This document shows positions 48,951 through 59,968 of a stretch of 64,000 nt of DNA, in pieces. Position 1 is the stretch's first letter; each line of letters opens with the position of its first letter. The DNA comes from Adenanthera pavonina. Lineage: Eukaryota; Streptophyta; Magnoliopsida; Fabales; Fabaceae. The position numbers were made by a program, and so were the translations under genes. The notes below the pieces were generated by a model. It saw only the letters and a list, made by a program, of their open reading frames with translations, had not been told where the DNA came from and did no database searches. The stretch is from the NCBI GenBank assembly GCA_026686845.1, contig JAIVEN010000004.1:25452827-25516826 (forward strand), given 5' to 3'.

Positions 48951-48959
48951 CCTTCACAC

Positions 48960-50330
48960 ATGCATTAGGCCTTTCATTTGTGTATATATTCTCCTATTAA
49001 AACAAAATTCTGCATCCAGGGCATAGACATCTCATTGCAAGCATTGCATTTTATAAGCTTCCATTTAGATTTGGTGCGAATAGAAAATCTTACATCATCC
49101 GCGGCATATATCATCAAGTCGATTCTTAAAACAAAAAAAAACAAAAAAAATCACATTGCATACGCATTTTCCTTACATGCATTACATAAATAGATTCTCA
49201 TTCAAGTTGGGGCCAAAAATCATCACATTTCACAGTTGTTTTCCTTGCATGCATTACATAAATAAATTCTCATTCGAATTGAAAAAATCATATGCATTTC
49301 CTTACATGCATTACATAAATAGATTCCCATTCAAATTGGGGCACAAAAAAAATCATATGTATTTCCCTTGAATGTATTACATAAGCAAATTCTCATTCAA
49401 ATTGGAAAAATTACATTGCATATGTACTTTCCTTACATGCATTACATAAGTAGATGCCCATTCAAATCGGGGTAGCAATTGAAAAAATAAATAAATAAAA
49501 AATGAAAAAAAAATTGTTTTGACATTCCACACATAAATAAATTCCCATTCAAAGTGGGATAAATATCAAAAACTTTATGTTTCACATGCATTCTACATGC
49601 AGGCATAGCAAAAAAGGGTTTCCACTCAAATTGGGGCAAAAAAAAAAAGAGAGATTTTTTTCCTACACCTTTCACATGCATCCTCTTTGCATAAAAAAAA
49701 ATCTTGCATTTTTACTTGCATGTACCACATCACAATAAATTTCCCCTCAACTTAGGGCAAAAATAAAAAATTATTTCACATGCATTCACTTTGCATACAT
49801 TGCATCAAAATTTGCTCCCACTCGGACTGGGGCAAACATGGAAAAAATGCATTTTGCATCACATCAAAATAAGTTTCTCGTCAGATTGGGGCATACATGA
49901 CAAATCATGCATTCAACATGCATTTTCTTTGCATACAAATTGGCCCACTCAAATAGGGTAACAAAAAGGAAAAACATAAAACATAAAAAAAAAAAAAAAA
50001 GATCTCATTTCACATGCATTTTCTTTGCATGCATAACATAAATAAATTCCCATTCAAATTGGTAGCATACATGGAAAATCTTGCATTTCACATGCATTAT
50101 CTCTGCACGAGTTGCATCATTCCCACTCAGGTTGGGGCACCCATGAATAATTTTTCACCTTTCATGCATCTCATTTGCACACACAACACCAGGAAAAATT
50201 CCCACTCTAATCGGGACAAAACATGAAGGATTTCACATTCCACATGCATTTTCTTTGCAAGCAGAACAAAATAAATTCTCATTAAGAGTGAAAAAAAAAA
50301 GAAAAAGAAAAATTGCACTTACTCTTACCT
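48960..50330 (+). repeat. Degenerate tandem array, first 3' UTR array of the Ogre-like element
   Basis: About 15-17 diverged units of roughly 60-105 bp share ACATGCATT...TTGCATGCATTACATAAA and TTCCCATTCAAATTGGGGCA. Units vary in length because of A-rich tracts. Most keep a short inverted pair, for example CCCA...TGGG around TTCAAAT. Confidence 0.75.
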
Positions 50331-50399
50331 TTCACACACATTGCAATGTCCTCCATTGTCAGGGGCATAATAAGCTTTGCAGCGTAATAGGCACAAAAC

Positions 50400-51661
50400 C
50401 AAAATCCTGCGTCAGTGCAAGTACTTTTCAAATCCTGCGTCAGTGTAGGTACCTTTCAAATCCTGTTTCAGTGCAGGTATTCTTCAAATCCTACGTCAGT
50501 GTAGGTACTTTTCAAATCCTACGTCAGTGTAGGTACTTTTCAAATCCTGCGTCAGTGCAGGTAGTTTTCAAATCCTGTGTCAGTGTAGGTACCTTTCAAA
50601 TCCTGTGTCAGTGCAGGTATTCTTCAAATCCTACGTCAGAGTAGGTACTTTTCAAATCCTGCATCAGTGTAGGTACTTTTCAAATCCTACGTCAGTGTAG
50701 GTACTTTTCAAATCCTACGTCAGTGGAGGTACCTTTCAAATCCTGTGTCAGTGCAGGTATTCTTCAAATCCTACATCAGTGTAGGTACTCTTCAAATCCT
50801 ACGTCAGTGTAGGTACTCTTCAAATCCTACGTCAGTGTAGGTACTTTTCAAATCCTACGTCAGTGTAGGTACTTTTCAAATCCTGCGTCAGTGTAGGTAC
50901 TTTTCAAATCCTGCGTCAGTGTAGGTACCTTTCAAATCCTGTGTCAGTGCAGGTATTCTTCAAATCCTACGTCAGTGTAGGTACTGTACAAATCCTGCGT
51001 CAGTGTAGGTATTTTTCAAATCCTGCGTCAGTGTAGGTACTCTTCAAATCCTACGTCAGTGTAGGTACTCTTCAAATCCTACGTCAGTGTAGGTACTTTT
51101 CAAATCCTACGTCAGTGTAGGTACTTTTCAAATCCTGCGTCAGTGTAGGTACTCTTCAAATTCTACGTCAGTGTAGGTACTCTTCAAATCCTATGTCAGT
51201 GTAGGTACTTTTCAAATCCTGTGTCAGTGTAGGTACTTTTCAAATCCTGCGTCAGTGTAAATACTCTTCAAATCCTGCGTCAGTGTAGGTACTCTTCAAA
51301 TCCTACGTCAGTGTAGGTACTTTTCAAATCCTGCGTCAGTGTAGGTACTCTTCAAATCCTGCGTCAGTGTAGGTACTCTTCAAATCCTACGTCGGTGTAG
51401 GTACTCTTCAAATCCTACGTCAGTGTAGGTACTCTTCAAATCCTGCGTCAGTGTAGGTACTCTTCAAATCCTACGTCAGTGTAGGTACTCTTCAAATCCT
51501 GTGTCAGTGCAGGTATTTTTCAAACCCTACGTCGGGGTAGGTACTTTTCAAATCCTGCGTCAGAGCAGGTATTTTTCAAATCCTACGTCAGAGTAAGTAC
51601 CCTTCAAATCCTGCGTCAGTGTAGGTACTGTTCAAATCCTGCATCAGATATAGGTATTTCT
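50400..51661 (+). repeat. 28-bp minisatellite, about 45 units, main 3' UTR array
   Basis: The unit is TTTTCAAATCC-TRYGTCAGTG-YAGGTAC, 28 bp, repeated head to tail about 45 times with almost no length change. Within each unit CCTAC...GTAGG or CCTGC...GCAGG form a five-base stem around GTCAGT. A variant unit CCTGTGTCAGTGCAGG recurs at about 50459, 50600, 50740 and 50937. The array is non-coding: the period is not a multiple of three and frames rotate. Hypervariable tandem arrays in the 3' untranslated region are known for Tat/Ogre elements and can seed satellite DNA. Confidence 0.95.
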
Positions 51662-51684
51662 CAGGTCTTGCATCGTGACGTGCA

Positions 51685-51890
51685 TTCAAAGCCCTGTAAC
51701 ATCGGCACCCACCAAAGCCCTATGATATAGGCACTTCGCATACCATTCAAAACCCTATAACGGCAGGCACTCACCAAAGCCCTATGATATAGGCACTTCG
51801 CATACCATCAAAGCCCAGTTTCGGCTGGCATTATTCAAAGCCCTGTAACGGCAGGCACTCACCAAAGCCCTATGATATAGGCACCTCACC
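51685..51890 (+). repeat. Second minisatellite, CAAAGCCCT...GGCA units
   Basis: Seven units of 27-33 bp begin (T)CAAAGCCC and continue with TATGATATAGGCAC, TGTAACGGCAGGCAC or AGTTTCGGCTGGCAT. Each has a different short stem: CCTAT/ATAGG, CCTG/CAGG, CCAG/CTGG. The layout parallels the adjoining 28-bp array. Confidence 0.85.
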
Positions 51891-52474
51891 CCTATATAGC
51901 CCTAACTCTAATGTTTAGGTTCTTCATTTTGTTGTTGGTGTTCATGCATCTTGCCCCCCAAATAAAACACATGTTCTTCCTTCATTTATTTCTAAAGTGT
52001 GAATATCATTCATGATTTTCTTCCTTAAAAAAAAAAACAAATGAAGAGGGGCTTTAGCTCATCAACATGGTATTTTTTTGGACCTTGCTGTCACATTTGT
52101 TTTAGTCACATCACCACACACTGCATCCATTTTAGTCTAGTGGCATCATATCATTGCACGTTGCATCAGTTCAGTCTCAACCAAAGTTGGCCATTCATTT
52201 GTGCATCTATTAGAGCTGTGCTCTAATCTTTATCTAGTCATGCCTTAGTTCACCCTTGTTGTTGTAGGTCTTCATTCTCCATTCCCTTTTCAAATTAAAT
52301 CATTCAGAAATAAAGTCTCGTCTGCTTTAAGTTCATGTTATATTGCATCTCTTTGTGTCAGGGGCAAGTATGTCTTCATGTGTGTTACACGGATAAAATT
52401 TGTGTTCTAATCTTCACTCGTTCCTTATGCGAGAACTCCCAAGTTACATTTTTCTCATTCTCACATAAGAAACT

Positions 52475-52490
52475 AGTAAAGAGGGGCAAC
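52475..52490 (+). other. Polypurine tract of the Ogre-like element
   Basis: AGTAAAGAGGGGCAAC lies immediately before the 3' LTR start TGTGAACACCCC. It is the position and composition expected for plus-strand priming. Confidence 0.8.
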
Positions 52491-55400
52491 TGTGAACACC
52501 CCATTTTATCCGGATAAAAACATAAATAAAACAAAAAATTGAAAAATGAAAGAAAAATAAAATTCCCTTTTATGTAAGAAAATTAGTAATTATCATCTAA
52601 TTTGAAGAAAATGCAAATCTTCCAAATTTTTTTTAAAAAAAAAAACAAAACAAAACAAAAAAATCAAATCACTATCCAGATCCAATTTCCTTTTTAAGAT
52701 TTCCAAAAATCCTATCTTTAAAAAAAAGAGAGAAAAAAAAAACAAAACAAAACAAAAGAAAAATCCCATCCTTTATTCTTATTTTATCCAATCTCTCCCA
52801 TTTAAGATTTGAAAAAAACAAAAAACTTCTGATTATAACAAAGATGATAAAAAAAAAGGTATTAATTAATTAAAAAAAAAGGGGGACTAATTGGTGGGGC
52901 TTAAAACACTGGGCCCGAAATGCTGAGGGCCCAGTATTTCAGCCCATATTCCACCCTAAGCCCTAATTAGGGCTCAGATGCGTGTGAGACCAAGGAGGAG
53001 GAGGGAGACCCACGCGAGGACTAAAAAAGAAAAGAACGAAAAGAGAAAAGTAGAGAGGGAGATGCGTGAACTGGAAAAAGAAGCAGGAGAGGCAGACTGA
53101 AAAGAAAGGAAGGGGGCGTGGAGACAGAAAAAAGCGGCAGAGGAGGCGTGCACGAAACGAAAAATGGAGAGAAAAACAAAGGGAAGCCGAGCACTGAGGA
53201 AAGGGAGGAAATAAAATGAAGGAGGCCGAGGACTCGCGGGAGGGGGGCTGAGGCGAAACAGGGGACCCGAAACAGAGGGGAGCAGAGGCAGCTACGAAAA
53301 GCTGAGGACGCGGACAAAACAGAAGGAGTCGTGCAAGGAAGGTGAAGCAGAGGGGGCCGAGGGAGCTGCGAGGCAGTGGTGAGGACGAAGAGGGAAGCCG
53401 CGGGTGAAGAAAGTAGAGGGGAACCGAGCAAAAAACACGATCCAGGAGAAGAGCGTGTGAACCGAGGGAGGAGGGAGACTGGACCGAGGGAAGCTGGAGG
53501 CACCCGAAAAAGAGAGGAGGTGAAGCCGAGCACGAGAGAGGAGACCAGGCCAAATCACAGTAGGAGGAATCACAAGAACGAAGGAGAACGAAGTCTGAAG
53601 GCCGAATTCATGTGGCGAGGAACACCGAGAATGCAGAAGCAGTAGGAAAACTGGTTGACTGAGGCTTTGGATTGAGCCCGAGAGAGCTGAATCGAAAGCA
53701 AAGCAGAGGAAGGTTCAGACGAGAAGCCGAGAGAGCTGCGAGGAAGAAAGACGAACCAGAGGGACCGGCCGTGAGGTGCAAAAAGAGATCGAGGAGGCTC
53801 GGGCAGGAAAGGCACAGAGGGGAGCTGCGAGACAGTGCTGACAGTGGTGAGGAACGTAGAGGAATCACCGAAGATGCTGGCGGAGCTGGAAAGCAGGTAA
53901 CGGGGTTGTTTGATTCGGTCAAATTTCCTTTCCCAAATCATGAATCTCACCACGTTTTGTAGTTAACGATGCTCCTCAGATTATGTTGGCTTCATGAAAA
54001 ACTCTTGTTTAGCCAGTTTATTGCTGAAACTCTATTGCTGGCTATTAGAAGATTAATGAGATGTGGCCAACAAGTTCGCATTTGGTGTGGGAATGGTACT
54101 GCAGTCTGGAGAATGCTTAGGCTCTATGCCAATGATCGCTAGAGTTGTGTTTTTAGTCATGAATTCTTCTAGTGTTGACGCTAATGGTCACCGGATGGAA
54201 TTTTAATAATAACCTTGGCCTGGACAATTGATTAGTTCCTAGGAAACACTTTTTATACAGCTACATGGCCAATGTAAATCCAGTTCCATGTGATTCATGA
54301 CAGGAAAGCTTGTAGGCTTAATTGTTGTGATATTGTTCTGGATATTTCATTCTCTTAAATGCGGAATGCAAGATTTTTCTGGCATGGATAGATTTTATAA
54401 GGAACTTTGATTGTCTGGACACTAACTTTGCATTGTCGAAGTAGAGTTATTTGTCTTTGGCCTCTGTTCATGTTTTCTTGTCCTCCTCTAGAAAATCCTG
54501 AGAGCTCCAATGGTAACCGGTTTGGGCTGCTCATTGAACTTCTTGAATAAAAGTAATAATAATAATTATGATCTATTTATAAGCAAGAGGCCCTGAATTC
54601 AGTCCAAAAGTTTACCTTACTTAGGTGTATGTCAGCTAGAAGATGCATGTCCAAATGTGTTAAATGTTTTGATATTATTTAGCCCCTGTGGGTGACACCA
54701 GGGCTTCTTTTTAGCATGTGATTTTTGTTCTTTTCAAGGTATTATTTGGGTTTTTGTTCCGAGTTTTCTGATAAATCCCCCTCCCCTTTTATTCCCTTGC
54801 GAGCACCATGGGAGCGTGAGATCAAGCTTGAAAAGAGTGAATCGTCCTCATCACTGGCAAGGGAGGAACACCAAGGCAAGCACGGGAGTATCAAGCCAAG
54901 CATGGAAAATGGAAGCTATCAACTTCGAGACAAAAGGGAAGACATGAGAGTTTGCATCTAATCATCTTATGTTTGTGTCTAAGCTGTTTGAGTTTGCACA
55001 ATAACACACCATCATAGAATCATACTTGTTTGTAAATATTTGGTATAATGTGTATTTTTATTTAAAAAATTGGTCACGGAGGTTTCTAGAACTTTCGCAG
55101 GCCCCTAAAATAATCGCACCGTGTAAGCCTAAGGGGCTGCGTGAGTGTATTATAAAAATATGTTTATAATTAGTCCCAATGACCTTTCCTTTCAAAATAC
55201 CTTTTTTCTCATAAAAAGTAAATAAGACAATAAAATAATAAAATAAATAAATAATTGATTGGCTCATATAATTACACCACGTGAGTTTTAAGAACCCACG
55301 CAGGTATTTAAGTTTACTGAGTTATCGCGTGAGATTGCGAATCCACGTAGATATATTAGTTAAATGACTCTTGCTAAGAAAATAGTTATATTTCAAAAAA

Positions 55401-56459
55401 ATAAATTATGATATCTTAACTGGTTTTTTCCTCAATTTTATCTAAAAATATATAATAAAATTTTCTTTTGAAAAAATATAGTAGTATTTTCTAAATTTTT
55501 GCTTTAAATGTACAATAAAACCTTTATACCGCGAGGTTTAGAATTTCCGCAGGTAATTAAGAGATTGATCTATCGGGCACAGCTGCGAGTTTGCAATAGA
55601 TAGATTGATTTTTCTCTTTAAAAGAAGAATTTTCAAAAATACAAAAAATGAGGATTTTTCAAAAATCAAAAAATCAAATAAAAGCACTTTCAAGAATTAA
55701 AGAAAAATAAAAGAAAAATGTTTTCAAACAAAATAAAATAAGAGTAAGTGAACGGAATTAAATTACTTTTTGCAAATTAAAACACACCAACTCAATCTCA
55801 GAAAATTGTTTTGTTTGCGAAGAGTTAAATTATTTTCAAATAACTTTCTCTTATCACAAAAATTTTATGATTAAAAAAATATTAACCCACTGACACGCAT
55901 TTCTAGTCCCGAACTACATGGACTTTGATCCCCATCGCAGGATACGTAGGCCCCAGACTCTGATCCTGGGTCAAGTCTGCCTTTGTAAATAAATAAATAT
56001 TTTCTAATTTATTTGGTGTTTTCTCCTTAATAAATGTTTCTCAATTCATTTTCTCAATTCATTTTCCTCATTTTGCTTAAATATCCTCAATTCTAATTTA
56101 TTTTCTTTATTTTATTTTTCAAATTTTCCAAATTTTCTTAATTTCCTTTTTCTCTACTCATTTTCTCGCATGTGAATTATAAAAGAAAAAGCAAAATATT
56201 TTTAAAGCCATATTAATTTACACAATCAACGTAAGGTAACCGTTCTTAGGAACGGGTGTTGTGGGGTGCCTAACACCTTCCCTACGCACAATCGACTCCC
56301 GAATCCAACTCTAGTTACGCAGACCGTCCTTTCCTCTTCAAGTCGGTTTCCCAAGATTTTCCCTCAAAATTTTAGTGGCGACTCCTCACAAGTCGGTTTT
56401 CATTCGGAAACCCGATTTGTTCTCTTTTTTCCTTCCGTCGTATTTTTCCGGGTGTGACA
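52491..56459 (+). repeat. 3' LTR of the Ogre-like element, complete
   Basis: Length 3969 bp, from TGTGAACACCCC to GGGTGTGACA. The first 1.59 kb is unique to this LTR in the window and includes an A-rich part, GGGCCCAGTATTTCAGCCCA near 52929 and a long purine-rich stretch. The rest matches the 5' LTR. The right flank begins ATTAA. Confidence 0.85.
52975..53900 (+). repeat. Purine-rich, strand-asymmetric segment within the 3' LTR
   Basis: For about 900 bp the plus strand is dominated by A and G (GAGG, GAAG, GGGAG words) and is far more GC-rich than its surroundings. Overlapping long frames appear on both strands but have Ser/Pro/Phe-rich or Glu/Arg/Gly-rich low-complexity products, as any such tract would. 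It is non-coding LTR sequence. Confidence 0.7.
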
Positions 56460-57099
56460 ATTAAAATTAAAAAATTTAACACCTAGAGAATTCTAATCGA
56501 TCGATTACTAAACCTTTCTTTAGTATCTTGTGAATACAAAGAAAAATTGTAGTCAAAATTCAATTATAAATGCTTGTCATCCCACAAAAAAGAAATTGTG
56601 TAGGCCTTATATTCTTTTTTATGTCGCTTTTTTTTTCCCAAGTATTTGGTATTTATTCATTTTGAAAGTATTTTGAAGTGTTTTTTAAGATAGAATAGAA
56701 TGGAGTGAAATAGTTAAAGGGTATGAACCATCATTTGAAAGAATTTTCTAGGAGCAGCAGAATTTTTTTTTTGAGTATCAAAGGTATCCTCCAACTGACA
56801 GTCAAAGATGTGAACAGGGGTAGAAAGATAGACAGAATAAAAAAGGGAGAGAGAAAAAGAACTCAAAGGAGGGAGAAAATAAAGAATTTAAAGGAGAGAG
56901 AGAAATCAATGAAACTATAACTCAAATCAATAATCAAAGTTCTCATACAAATAAGTAATGAGCTCTTATTTATAGAGCTTTAATCACAATCCTACTAGAA
57001 TCCTAAGATAAGATATATCTTTTCAAAATATCTATATTTAAAATCATAATTATTTTATAACAAAAATAAATAATCCTAATTATCTTGGAATTGTCCATT
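56460..57099. other. AT-rich sequence right of the Ogre-like element
   Basis: No gene recognised. An open frame at 56723-56920 lies in a purine-rich stretch and has no recognisable family. Confidence 0.5.
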
Positions 57100-57221
57100 C
57101 TTTATCATTACCGAAGTGGGCTTTACCTTTCTTAACAAAGCCTTTTCCATACACACCGGTAGAGATCAAACTCAGGTCATGCTTAAGAGATTCAATCATC
57201 TACCAACTAGCAAGACCTTCT
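57100..57221 (-). mobile_element. tRNA-derived SINE head, minus orientation
   Basis: Read on the minus strand, CTTGCTAGTTGGTAGATG resembles a tRNA box A, and GAGTTTGATCTCTACC about 30 bases further resembles box B, with CTTAAGCATGACC between. This is the arrangement of a plant tRNA-derived SINE with its polymerase III promoter. The body seems to continue to about 57060 on the plus-strand scale. Tail and target duplication were not determined. Confidence 0.5.
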
Positions 57222-58684
57222 TAGTTATTATTTTTATTTTTAGACTTTCAATTTTTATCTTATCATAATAAGGAAAACAATTTTTTTGGATTGAAAAAAA
57301 AACTAATTTAATAATATTTAAGTCCAATTTAACCTCAAAATAAAATTTAAGAAATCAAGAAAGCATGAATTATTTTTTTGTATTTTTGGTAATCTCCTTC
57401 ACTTTTGTCTCTTCGTTTAAAACTTGATTTAGAATCAAATATAAGATATTGACTCTCTGGATTCAACTAATTTACTAACAGTTTTTCTTCTAAATTTGAA
57501 AATTTTCTTTTTTTCGGCTTTTTATCAAATAATTAAATTTAAATTAAATAAAATACTTCCTATAAAAATTACTAGAAATTAAATTGAAAACAATAATGAC
57601 GAGATTTATAATAAATTAATATTTTTATTTAATTTAAAATTTTCAGAGTGTAAAATAATTGTTATTTAATTAAGTAGAATTGAATAACTATCTTTTCTAT
57701 TTTTTCAATTTATAAAAACATTTCTAAACCTTTAAAAAAAAGCTATAATAACATTTATCTACAATAACAATTTTGTCAAAATCTAAAAACAATAAATAAG
57801 AAAACATCTCTTTTTCAATAAATTTTATACTTTGACTAGTAAATTATTTATATTATTCATTAACCAGAATCTCAATATATATTTAAAATATTTATATAAT
57901 TTTTTATTTATCCAATAATTTAATTTGTAATTATTTTTTCTTTATTTTTTAAAACAAATATTTCTTGGCCAACACATTTTAAAAACCCACGCATGTCAGT
58001 GTGACTATCTCTCCTCCTCCTGTTATTCTCTAAGGAATTTCACAAATTTACTTTTGAATTCAAGTTCCAAATCTTTTAACTCTATTCGTTTTTTTTTTAA
58101 TTTTTTTACTGTAAAAGCAACCCTATTCACTTTTTTATTTCTGTTTTTAAAATAATATCTTTTGAATTTATACCTAAAGTGCTATATTATACATGACGTA
58201 TCTGTAATTTTTTTCGTATATAACTTTTGCTTTCAGGTTGATCATTTATTCTTAAACTGTAATTAGCGAAGTCATTGAAAATGTCATGTGAAGAACCATC
58301 TTTTTGTATTTATTATATTTTTACTTGAACTAACAGCTGTTGGTAAAAAAAAAAAAACAGCTAAAACAATCTAAGCAAATAATGCATGGGGTCAGATTTT
58401 CTAATTTATTATATTTATGTAAATTTTTATCCAATAATTTAATTTGTAATTATCTTTTTTTATATAACAATTTGGTATCTGATATATTTGGGCATTGTAG
58501 GGGCCAATTTGAGAGCTTTATCATTTAAATTAATTCAATTTTTGATAAATTATCTTTATCCATTTAAAGTAATTCAATTTGAGTGCTTCTCCATTTATAC
58601 ACACACACACATGAAACAAAGTTTTCATTCTGATGCCTAACTTTGTCCGGTTCAAGCACAAATATCACAACTCGAGCATTCTTA
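57222..58684. other. AT-rich intergenic sequence
   Basis: No gene or complete element recognised. Very high AT content with many homopolymer runs. Confidence 0.5.
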
Positions 58685-59267
58685 GAGCCCATTTGGTTTT
58701 TAGTTAGTGAAGAATAAGTTTTGATAGAATTGGTTTCAGAATGTAGTTATGATAAAAATTGGTTTTTGATTAGCGTGTTTATGTTTGGATGATTTATTTA
58801 AAAATTGGTTTTGACAAAACCCATAATTTTTCTCTAAATTGAGTTTAAACTCTATCTCATGATTAATTTAATTTTTTTGAACTAAAATTTAATCTGCATT
58901 TATTTAATTGAGAATATAATATATCTGATATAATATTTTCTTATACGTTATGATCTATAAAAATTGAAATTTTGAAGGGATATTTTGGTTAATAGATAGG
59001 AGAAATTTTATGAAAATTTTATTTTCCTAATTTTTATATTTTTTCTCATTTTTACTGGTCTATTTTTATCTGACTTTAAAATAAATACAGACAAAAGTTA
59101 AAAAAGCAAACGGAAAAGCAGCTTCTCATCTCCTTATGCGAAAACCTCGTTTTGGAGGAAAAATGTATTTTAAACGGAAACGGGAAAATTTGCCAAACAG
59201 AGCCAAAAATGATCTAAACTCATTTTGGCCCCTAAACTTGGTTTCCAACGGGATACCAAACAGAGCC
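58685..59267. mobile_element. Tourist-like MITE (PIF/Harbinger group)
   Basis: Starts GAGCCCATTTGGTTTT and ends GGATACCAAACAGAGCC, imperfect inverted termini, flanked on both sides by TTA, the PIF/Harbinger target duplication. Length 583 bp. A further CCAAACAGAGCC lies internally at about 59193, which may mark an alternative or nested end. Non-coding. Confidence 0.65.
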
Positions 59268-59968
59268 TTAGTCGTCGGAAATTTTGGTGAAAAGGCGAGG
59301 CACTCAGGTTCTTCTTCAACCATCTTTTTATTTCTTTTATTATTTCTTTAATTTGAATTAGAGGCTAGGGTTTTGGAAGTCCGCCACCCGCGTTAGTAAT
59401 TTAGTCCAATCCTTTAAGTCTACCTAGGCAAAAAATTTTTGGGTGATATGTATAGAATAAATTTTACATTCTTTTAACTGAAAGGATCTTCAATTGATGA
59501 CTCAATTTTTGTTTGGCCAGTAAAAATTTAAAGAGCAAAATAAATAGTAATTTCAACTGTAATTCCATATTAAATCTTTGCTTATGAAATTTTTTAATGT
59601 TATTATCTTATCTTAATCTCAGTTAAATAGATTATCATACCATTGAAAGTCTCAATCAATTCACATCTCTCGTTCAGTTCATGAATCATGTCGACTACAA
59701 CAGTAAGTAGCTTATTCTATCGTGTCTCTCATCAACCTACATATCCTGAAGCCTTTCGAAACTGATCTATTCAACAGTAAGAAGATGGTTTCATTGTATT
59801 CCCTTCAGCTATCAATGTTCTGGTTGAGTTAACCATGAATATTTATGGTCTTGTTTGGTTGCCAGAAATGAGACTGATGGAATGGCAATCCAGATTACTT
59901 TCCATGGGTGGGCTTGTTTGGTAGGCCCATATTGTGTCAACCTGTATTCCCACAGTAATGGTGCCACT
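59268..59968. other. Intergenic sequence, no feature recognised
   Basis: Moderately AT-rich and of normal complexity; no supported frame. Confidence 0.45.

Larger units (their letters stand above)
42708..56459 (+). mobile_element. Ogre/Tat-like LTR retrotransposon without gag-pol
   Basis: Two direct copies, 42708-45088 and 54078-56459, bound an internal region with a primer-binding site directly after the first copy and a polypurine tract before TGTGAACACCCC at 52491, so they are LTRs of one element. LTR termini, the tRNA-Arg-type site and the near 4-kb 3' LTR point to the Ogre group of Ty3/gypsy Tat elements known from legumes. The 7.4-kb interior has no frame for gag, protease, reverse transcriptase or integrase, and looks like leader joined to 3' untranslated region. 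The 5' LTR lacks its first 1.59 kb, including the left terminus, so no left target duplication can be read; the right flank starts ATTAA. Confidence 0.85.

Noticed and set aside
50255..50644. 129-codon frame across the start of the 28-bp array
   Set aside because: It is produced by the repeat itself; the 28-bp period rotates the frame and it ends inside the array.
50400..51661. CRISPR-like array
   Set aside because: Repeats are contiguous with no unique spacers, in a plant retroelement; it is a minisatellite.
52963..53953. Long overlapping open frames on both strands (up to 196 codons)
   Set aside because: They lie in a purine-rich LTR tract, give low-complexity products in several frames at once, and match no family.
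42708..56459. Segmental duplication instead of an LTR pair
   Set aside because: The first copy is followed at once by a primer-binding site, and the second belongs to a longer unit preceded by a polypurine tract and a TGTGAACACC start.
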